DNA from: Branchiostoma floridae
Lineage: Eukaryota; Chordata; Leptocardii; Amphioxiformes; Branchiostomatidae
Assembly (NCBI RefSeq): GCF_000003815.2
Contig: NC_049992.1
Span: forward strand, 11,795,434 to 11,859,433
Direction: 5' to 3'
DNA length: 64,000 nucleotides
A program made the position numbers and the translations under genes. Shown piece after piece: positions 59,301 to 64,000 of this stretch (within the stretch, counting starts at the first letter, position 1; the number at the start of each line of letters is the position of its first letter). Below the pieces are notes generated by a model. It had not been told where the DNA came from. It worked only from the letters and a program-made list of their open reading frames with translations, and ran no database searches.

Positions 59301-62300
59301 CGCTGACTGGTGCCATTCCTGGTTCCCACGGCATCAAAAGCGATGATGTTACTCATGAATCCTTCTCCTTCGCTGATGGATCCTTTGACATCGACGTCCG
59401 TGATGGTGATGCCAGGGAAGTCCTTCTGCAGTACCTGCTGCACCCAGGAGGGGGCGATGTCTTCCGCAGACTGTGGAATGGCGATCTCGGCTGTTGTTGT
59501 CATCTTCAGTAGTATTATTTGCTAACTATGAGAGAAATACAATGTTTGCAAAAAACTTTTGAGTTTGTAAAATGTTGTCAGTGACACCTAAGCAAGCTCT
59601 GTTTTTCTTTTGGAATACGTTGCATGCAAGTATATTTCCAACCCAGTACATTATGGCACATCTGCACAAATTTCTAAACATGCTGTCTGCTGAAATCATA
59701 CCATATAATCTTACTTTGTATCAACAGAAATATAAAACCAATGCAGTCAAGATTTGAAACTTTGATAGACTTGGAGGACTTTGACTCGTTTGTTTTAGTA
59801 CCTAGTACTTTACTTTATCTGGCCACATCTACCTTTTGAAATGAAGATTTCAAATTCTCGGCAATGCTTACGTCAAAAGTGATTTGTATGTTACGAATTT
59901 GTTCATACGGGGTTATACGCACAGAACGAAATAATGTCAAGCCAATCCTGCTTTTGCAACCTAGTTTGTTCGTTGCTCAAAAGATCAACAACTCCCAAAA
60001 AGCCTTGCAGAGTCTGAACTTCGAGGCTACATAACTAGTATACAAAATACCTTAGTTTTGTTTAACTTACAGGTACTATTCAGCATCATGAATTTTCTCA
60101 GGTCACGGCGGGAATCCTTTCGGTTAAACTCACCTCAGTTCTTTGAAGACAAATGTCTGTCTAGTAGTGGCCCTACAGGTTCAGTTTACAATGTAACAAT
60201 GGTATGGCTGTAACGTACGTCTGTCCTTAAATAAACAGTCAGAGCAAACACCATACTCACGTAATGTCCAGAAATAAACATGAGTCAGAGAGAGAGAGAA
60301 ATGGTTTATTGCCATTGACATTAAAAACTCTTGCAGCACATTTACAAAAGGCTGAATTGTCTTTTTTTACAATCAGTATTTCATTTTAAGTTAAAGATAG
60401 TCAGTGCCAAACAATTGGAAGTACTGTACACATTTACTTTTTCTCACCCCCAAATCCTTTGGTACCAATTGATTCACTCCTTGTTTTTTTGCAAAGTATA
60501 TTTGGGAACACATTAATCATCATAAATATGAGATTCATATTGACATAACCTACCGTAGCACAATTAGTTCAGAAGTTAGAAGTTGGGCTGATCCTGAGCA
60601 TGGCATACTTACTGAGTATGCTCACATACACACACTTTCACTGTAGTGATTTTTCAATGGAAACACAGAAATCTGCACCCAAACAATCAACTCAACAAGT
60701 TACAAATACTTCCTCAATCTTGTGCTTCCATAGACAACATGTTTTGATTTGCCTGAAATGCAAAAATCTGCTCGAAAGAGTCGTCCAAATGAGAGAAAAC
60801 AAAGCCGACGGCCATTTTGGTTCTTTCCTATTGCAGCACCCTCTTCTGATGTCTTGTGAAACTGCAGAGAGCTCTTNNNNNNNNNNNNNNNNNNNNNNNN
60901 NNNNNNNNNNNNNNNNNNNNNNNNNNNNNNNNNNNNNNNNNNNNNNNNNNNNNNNNNNNNNNNNNNNNNNNNNNNNATACAAACATTAAACTATTTCATC
61001 ATCATCATTTAACTAATAATTTTAACTAATCATCTGTTTGTGAGATAGCATATCAGCATCAACATGTGGCTTATTTGCAATACAAACTACATGTATTAAG
61101 TGGAGTCCTGGTACCCCCCATGCAGAACCTTTTCACTTGGGCACGACAAAGTACGTATATATGAAGTGATTTAGGAAGGTACCGGCTTAATCACGTTAGA
61201 AAGCCATAATGAAAATGTGTAAAATCAGCATAATTCCTTTTCAAGTATCCCTATATTCCCCATGTGGAGCCCTAATTAACATAACCAATCAATCATAATA
61301 TTTTTGACAGTTATGCATGGTTTACACACAAACAACAGTACAAAAAAAATTCATGACTGTCCCCTGTATAATGGTGCGGTCCAAAAAGTGGTCGGTTATT
61401 AGAATAACCGACCACTTTTGAGGTTACTGCCTAATAACCCATGGGAAATGGGGGCCTCTGATTGGCCAACTCCATCTGGCTATATGATAATACTATTTAT
61501 TCATTTTTTCTCTGTTACAAAGTTGATTAACTTTGTGATCTCTATGTTGGTTTACTTTATTATAATTGTTTCCTCTTTTTCTTGATTATTTATTGTATCA
61601 GTTTGTTACGATTTGTTGGTGTGGTGGACTTGAAAAGTGACCTTTGACAAGGAACACGTTTTACAATACCTTCCACTGTTATGGAAAAGCATGATAGATG
61701 AATATAGAAGTAACTATTCAATAGAAAATGGACGGAACCCTGTTTTTGGGCCTTAAAGTCAGCTCATCGCCCCGGTGACAGAGCTTTTCTTGCCTGGTCT
61801 TGTGGTCTGGCTCCCCAAGACAGAAGTCTCCAGGTGTTTAGTTCTGTCAGGTGGTGCAAGCCTTGTCTCCAATCCAGCTTTCTGGGTCCTTCGTCCATTT
61901 TGCATTGACTAACAATTGAAGATTATATACATGTAATACATACAATGTATATGAATATTTGTGTGTTTGTGTGTAGAGAGGATCCATGTAAAGGGAGAAA
62001 ACTGTACGGTTACAATTGTTTATCTATAAGGTTGTAATGAATATTTTGCAGGTTGATGATGAGTTAGAGATCAAGGCTTACTATGCAGGCCATGTGCTGG
62101 GAGCAGCCATGTTTCTCATCAAAGTGGGATCCGAGTCAGTGGTGTACACGGTAAGGTTCTTTAAGAAATTCCAGACACTTGTTGTCTGGCTTTGCTTAGC
62201 TTGAAGCCCTTTTAGCCTTTATTATGAAAACAGTTTGGAATTTACTCTATTTAGTGAACAGTTTCATCCATGTAGTTTGAATAATTATTCAGTTCTTTTG

Positions 62301-64000
62301 TAGTTTGAATGATAATTCAGTTCTTTGTTGTATGAAACGAAACGAAATGAAAAGGATTTTCTTGCAAACATTTTGGGACTCCATCTAACTCAATCTAAGT
62401 GTCTTTGCCAGAGCACTAACAACTGATTAACTTATACTAAGTTATACTTCTCAATGTGAGGTGGTGCTGAATAAAACAATGTGGTCCCAAACATAGCTAA
62501 GCTAAGTGACACTTTAGCCTTTGTCTGTGTTCTTGCAGGGGGACTATAATATGACACCTGACAGACATCTGGGGTAAGTGTTTTAGTTCACTTTCTATTC
62601 ACTTTCTATTCTAGTCACTTCTACTGCCACAGACATTACAGGGGGTATGAACACCACAAGGAGTATGGACACTACAGGGTGTACAGACATCACATGGGGC
62701 ACAGACACCCAAAACGCTTGAGTGGCTCCCCGAGCCTTGTTTTGCGGTGAATCCCAAGTAAATAAAAAAAAAAAAAAGACAGCACAGGGGGTACAGACAC
62801 TACAGGGGTTACAATCACTACAGGGGGTACAGAAATTACTAGTTCATTGGTACAGATGCAGCATGTGGTTCTTACACTTTTTGGGGACACAGAAACTACA
62901 GAGGGTGCGGAACCCACAGGATACATGATCACTACAAACACTGCAGGTTCATACACGTAGGGGGTATGGAAGCTACAGGGGGTAACAAACACCACACAAT
63001 ATTTTAACCATTCTGTGAACTAACGTTGACGTTGAATTTTTTTTTCAGGGCTGCATGGATTGACAAGTGCAGACCAGATCTCCTGATCACAGAGTCCACA
63101 TACGCCACCACTATCAGGGACTCGAAAAGGTGAGAGCAAATTTAGAGAGTACTGCTGGATGAACAAAAAGTTTTTTTTTCAAAGCCTGACAAACATGTTG
63201 GTGTGAATGGAAAGTTAACAAGTGTCCCTTTTCATAGTTCGTTTATTCTTATGTTGCAATATAGGTGCAGAGAAAGGGACTTTCTGAAGAAAGTGCATGA
63301 AACAATAGAGAAAGGAGGAAAGGTATGTTTATGTACATTGTATACTATGTGTTGCTTACAGTTGTAGTGGGGCCGCGTAGCACAGTGGTAGTGTATTCGC
63401 CCCTTGACCGAGAGGTCACCGGTTCGTATCCGCCTGCCGTGTTGCCGGTCTTGTGCCCTTGGGAAAGGCACTTTACACGACTTTCCTCACTTTACTCAAG
63501 TGAAAAATGAGTCGTCCCTCGGATAGGACGTTAAATGGAGGTCCTGTGTATGGGGAGAGCCATACCCTATGCACGTTAAAGAACCCGCCACATGTGCGAA
63601 CATCCACCCGAGCGGATCAAACCATTCCGGCCAAAATAGAGGTAGGGAATCTCCCGAGCAGCCCTCATAACCCCTGCTTCTCCTATTGGGTCAGTTAGTC
63701 CTCACTCATAGTGAGTAATTGGGCTGGTCTCAATCTTGATGTTTCTGACCTAGGGCTAAGAGTTGCTGTTACAGTTCCAATCATGTAACCCGTTACCTTG
63801 AGTGGCCTTCAGGCCTTGTTACGTAGTGACCATTGAGTAAAAAAAAAAAAAAAAAAAAAGTTTCCCCATTGCTGCACAAATTGCTGCAGAAAAAAGTTGT
63901 AGAGTATCTATAACTACATTTTCCTTTGCCTAAACCACATTAAGGACATGTCCCAATTTACTTCATATCATACATGCATATTATGATTATTCTACAGGTT
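41338..64000 (+). CDS. INTS11: Integrator complex subunit 11, 5' part of gene
   Basis: The catalytic endonuclease of the Integrator complex, a nuclear metallo-beta-lactamase/beta-CASP enzyme that cuts snRNA and nascent RNAs with INTS9 and INTS4. Coding exons seen: 41338-41365, 55548-55559, 55888-55973, 56313-56386, 56625-56736, 57134-57199, 62052-62150, 62539-62573, 63049-63129, 63265-63322 and 63998 onward. All are in frame except for one missing exon after FFTSQ, corresponding to the human MIKDCMKKV segment, perhaps in the gap 60877-60976. The zinc-site motif HFHLDH, the His of AGHVLGAAM and the Asp of [12 protein letters not shown] are intact. Intron 1 (14.2 kb) and intron 6 contain antisense genes. 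The gene continues past the window. Confidence 0.95.
41618..43020 (-). mobile_element. CR1-like LINE fragment with degenerate reverse transcriptase
   Basis: The frame 42948-41680 encodes a reverse transcriptase core: [32 protein letters not shown] and the catalytic FADD. It ends WEHKRYKE, and downstream sequence closes with two ATCCTCAAGGT units at about 41618-41640. Upstream, the same frame (NYRPVSL preceded by GSRTEPG) is broken by a TAG stop at about 42997 and sequence similarity ends near 43020, so the copy is truncated and dead. It lies in INTS11 intron 1, between CPTP and the exon-poor GLTP-like gene. Confidence 0.9.
43240..43455 (-). mobile_element. 5S-rRNA-derived SINE remnant
   Basis: On the - strand the sequence from about 43454 to 43365 reads like 5S rRNA: GGTGCTACGGCCACG, TCTTGGAAGTTAAGCA and TAGTACTTGGATGGGAG, covering box A and box C of the internal promoter. 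It then continues into GGACGTAAAACGGGAGTC-like SINE body rather than ending as a 5S gene. It is therefore a SINE3-type copy, not an rRNA gene. Confidence 0.65.
43575..43625. repeat. (CA/CACAT)n microsatellite
   Basis: Tandem ACACACAT units just downstream (in gene orientation) of the last exon of the GLTP-like gene at 43687. Confidence 0.9.
43687..46142 (-). CDS. GLTPD2-like: Membrane-anchored GLTP-domain protein, copy A, without its own last exon
   Basis: Exons are 46142-46040, 45089-44701 and 43853-43687, all in frame. The product starts with a short basic tail and a signal anchor ([19 protein letters not shown]). A stem region shared with copy B follows ([37 protein letters not shown]). 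Last is the first GLTP helices ([17 protein letters not shown]...ELMK). The final donor GTAAGT is intact with Lys split AA|G. No GLTP core exon follows before CPTP. The next compatible acceptor is CPTP exon 2 at 40306, which would give a 389-aa protein in frame. The alternative is a gene that lost its end near the LINE insertion. The stem domain is not one I recognise. Confidence 0.75.
44061..44236. mobile_element. TA-flanked MITE with CAGTGGAAGC ends
   Basis: The 176-bp element starts CAGTGGAAGCCGCTTAATTG and ends with the imperfect mirror ...TTAACTAGCTTCCACTG, with TA on each side. The interior contains GTGCAATTATCCG/GTGCATTTATCCGAC repeats. It is like the element at 19851 in size, TA target and build. 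It lies between exons 2 and 3 of copy A. Confidence 0.82.
45175..45205. repeat. Near-perfect short hairpin
   Basis: CAAGGAGCTTTTATC and its reverse complement are separated by one base. It lies just upstream of exon 2 of GLTP-like copy A. Confidence 0.75.
46143..47448. other. Spacer between the two GLTP-like genes
   Basis: It probably holds the promoter of copy A and the 3' UTR of copy B. It is AT-rich, with no exon or named repeat seen apart from a short TA/GA run near 47190. Confidence 0.4.
47449..53939 (-). CDS. GLTPD2-like: Membrane-anchored GLTP-domain protein, copy B, complete
   Basis: Four exons: 53939-53834, 51464-50992, 48997-48810 and 47962-47449, giving 426 aa. The order is a basic N-tail and signal anchor ([18 protein letters not shown]), a stem of about 150 aa ([44 protein letters not shown]), a Ser/Asn/Gln-rich linker, then a full GLTP domain ([60 protein letters not shown]). 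The paired Arg and the His of the lipid site are kept, but the Asp of the CPTP D-x3-K is Glu here (TSEAQNK). The lumen or outside location of the GLTP domain is inferred from the anchor. Introns carry two hAT-type elements. Confidence 0.85.
48361..48726. mobile_element. hAT-like MITE with CAGGGCTCGAAAT ends
   Basis: Left CAGGGCTCGAAAT and right ATTTCGAGCCCTG are perfect inverted ends. Just inside are many GGTGCACCCA units on both sides. The target duplication is unclear (TGGAGC against GGGAGC). It lies in the intron before the GLTP core exon of copy B. Confidence 0.8.
49183..50584. mobile_element. 1402-bp TIR element with internal ~180-bp tandem repeats
   Basis: The ends AGGTTCTGCATGG and its imperfect mirror GCATGCAGACCCT are flanked by an exact 8-bp duplication CATAAGTG (49175-49182 and 50585-50592). 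Inside each end are arrays of short units, ACGCTTTACGCTAAATT on the left and ACGATTTACGGTAAATT on the right. The centre contains about six diverged copies of a 174-197-bp unit marked by TTGACCCTCTAAAATGA and GGCAAATTTTGCTGG. No transposase was seen. A hAT-type origin is inferred from the duplication length. Confidence 0.85.
53940..55547. other. Intron DNA upstream of copy B
   Basis: The 3' end of INTS11 intron 1. It probably includes the promoter of GLTP-like copy B. Apart from the palindrome at 55018-55049 nothing structured was recognised. Confidence 0.4.
55018..55049. repeat. Perfect 32-bp palindrome
   Basis: TGCAGAGAACACTGGA is followed directly by its exact reverse complement. It contains AGAACA and TGTTCT half-sites of steroid-receptor type, but spaced 10 bp apart rather than the usual 3, so a response element is unproven. 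It sits 0.5 kb before the INTS11 microexon. Confidence 0.8.
55548..55559 (+). CDS. INTS11: INTS11 exon 2, a 12-nt microexon
   Basis: GGGCAGGGCAAG lies between a CCAACAG acceptor and a GTATGT donor. With the last base of exon 1 and the first two of exon 3 it reads G-A-G-Q-D. This exactly restores the conserved PLGAGQDVGRSC segment, which neither neighbour can supply. Confidence 0.85.
55888..57199 (+). CDS. INTS11: INTS11 exons 3-6, metallo-beta-lactamase core
   Basis: Exons 55888-55973 ([10 protein letters not shown]...[11 protein letters not shown]), 56313-56386 ([11 protein letters not shown]...DCVIIS), 56625-56736 (HFHLDHCG, then [11 protein letters not shown]) and 57134-57199 ([13 protein letters not shown]...FFTSQ). 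Junctions are GT-AG and phases agree. The HxHxDH zinc motif spans the 56386/56625 intron, with the Ser before it split. Sequence identity to remembered vertebrate INTS11 is very high. Confidence 0.94.
56172..56249 (+). mobile_element. LINE 3' end fragment
   Basis: ATTACCAGCTGCTGCTGCAC...GTGTTACGTTGAAGGGTGG matches the CR1-like 3' UTR at 34848-34924. It lies in the intron before INTS11 exon 4. Confidence 0.65.
57280..57560. repeat. TCTGATTGGnnAATG minisatellite
   Basis: Six diverged units carry TCTGATTGGCTAATG or TCTGATTGGTCAATG, at about 57291, 57324, 57376, 57434, 57466 and 57546 (the last reads TTGCCC). Five contain ATTGG, the complement of a CCAAT box. It lies 3' of the CHK-like gene and within INTS11 intron 6. 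Confidence 0.75.
57584..59503 (-). CDS. CHK/ecdysteroid-kinase-like small-molecule kinase
   Basis: Three in-frame exons, 59503-58655, 58499-58316 and 57756-57584, encode 401 aa, about the usual length for the EcK/CHK (DUF227-type) family related to aminoglycoside and choline kinases. The catalytic loop is [14 protein letters not shown] (H-x-D-x4-N) at the end of exon 1, and the metal site is KLVDWQ at the start of exon 2 (family D-F/W-Q). LAQLHGLSH precedes them, as in the family. The substrate is unknown in chordates; phosphorylation of a hydroxylated small molecule is inference. The gene is antisense inside INTS11 intron 6. The ATG at 59503 opens [16 protein letters not shown]; any upstream exon would be untranslated. 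Confidence 0.88.
57826..57960. repeat. Old interspersed-repeat fragment
   Basis: TTGCCAACAAGGCCATGTTT, then GTTTGTCC and CAAAGAAAATAACTCCAAGA, resemble an old invertebrate repeat of 'gccaacaaggcc..tttgtc..aagataactc' form. Recognised by pattern only. It lies in intron 2 of the CHK-like gene. Confidence 0.4.
60877..60976. other. Assembly gap (100 N)
   Basis: In INTS11 intron 6. The missing exon encoding the segment between FFTSQ and VDDELE may be hidden here, since it was not found elsewhere in 57200-62051. Confidence 0.95.
61384..61419. repeat. Perfect 17-bp-arm hairpin
   Basis: AAAAGTGGTCGGTTATT and its reverse complement are separated by AG. Probably a decayed palindromic MITE. Confidence 0.75.
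62052..63322 (+). CDS. INTS11: INTS11 exons after the gap
   Basis: Exons 62052-62150 ([20 protein letters not shown]...), 62539-62573 ([12 protein letters not shown]), 63049-63129 ([20 protein letters not shown]...) and 63265-63322 ([19 protein letters not shown]). The final three bases of the window (63998-64000, GTT after TCTACAG) start the next exon, expected to begin VLIPVF in the family. Confidence 0.93.
62630..62990. repeat. GGGGTACAGACACTACA minisatellite, interrupted
   Basis: Diverged tandem units of about 15-17 bp (GGGGTACAGACACTACA, GGGGTATGGACACTACA and similar) fill this INTS11 intron. A SINE tail at 62712-62776 splits the array. Confidence 0.85.
62712..62776 (+). mobile_element. 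SINE 3' tail fragment
   Basis: CTTGAGTGGCTCCCCGAGCC, then GCGGTGAATCCCAAGTAAAT and an A-run, match the 3' end of the SINE at 63363-63861 (CTTGAGTGGCCTTCAGGCC...GTGACCATTGAGTAAAA). Confidence 0.65.
63363..63861 (+). mobile_element. tRNA-derived SINE, apparently full length
   Basis: The head GGGGCCGCGTAGCACAGTGG contains a pol III A box (TAGCACAGTGG). GGTTCGTATCC at 63421 matches the B box, with tRNA-like spacing. A body with CTCGGATAGGACGTTAAATG and GCACGTTAAAGAACCCGCC follows, then a run of about 21 A at 63839-63859. It lies in INTS11 between the GGK exon and the next exon, in the same orientation as the gene. Confidence 0.85.

Noticed and set aside
63363..63440. Possible tRNA gene
   Set aside because: A and B boxes are present but no cloverleaf closes, and the sequence continues into a SINE body with an A tail.

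Overview
This window is invertebrate chordate nuclear DNA, most likely amphioxus (Branchiostoma). The reasons are chordate-type protein families in many short exons with GT-AG introns, dense MITE/SINE/LINE debris, no bacterial-style operons, and a head-to-head CPTP/INTS11 pair that matches the human 1p36.33 arrangement. Species assignment is inference. Eight runs of N (100-139 bases) are assembly gaps, and three of them probably hide coding exons.

Layout. (1) 1-4508, + strand: the 3' part of a GT29 sialyltransferase of ST6GALNAC1/2 type. Between sialyl motifs L and S it carries three homologous, phase-identical versions of one exon, a candidate mutually exclusive exon cluster. (2) 4509-10231: intergenic or 3' UTR sequence with a 1200-bp hAT-type element and nested palindromic MITEs. 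(3) 10232-26804, - strand: a neprilysin-family (M13) type II membrane zinc metallopeptidase in about 20 exons, with a candidate first coding exon about 4.7 kb upstream of the second. (4) 26805-39795: mostly gene-poor, with a 446-bp palindrome that abuts a gap, small TIR elements and a truncated CR1-like LINE; the last 3 kb is probably the CPTP 3' UTR. (5) 39796-40858, - strand: CPTP, complete in two exons, 214 aa. (6) 41338 to beyond 64000, + strand: INTS11, the Integrator endonuclease, sharing a compact divergent promoter with CPTP and including a 12-nt microexon. Its 14.2-kb intron 1 holds two antisense, membrane-anchored GLTP-domain genes (426 aa, and one lacking its own last exon). A later intron holds an antisense CHK/EcK-like kinase gene of 401 aa.

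How the parts relate. CPTP and the two GLTPD2-like genes are tandem paralogues on one strand. All three splice into the GLTP core exon in the same phase with a Lys codon split by the intron. The upstream-truncated one (43687-46142) has an intact donor but no terminal exon, so it could splice in frame to CPTP exon 2. That would make one core exon serve a cytosolic and a membrane-anchored form, with the INTS11 promoter lying inside the longer unit. All gene models come from reading splice sites and protein motifs by eye; no alignment or database search was run.
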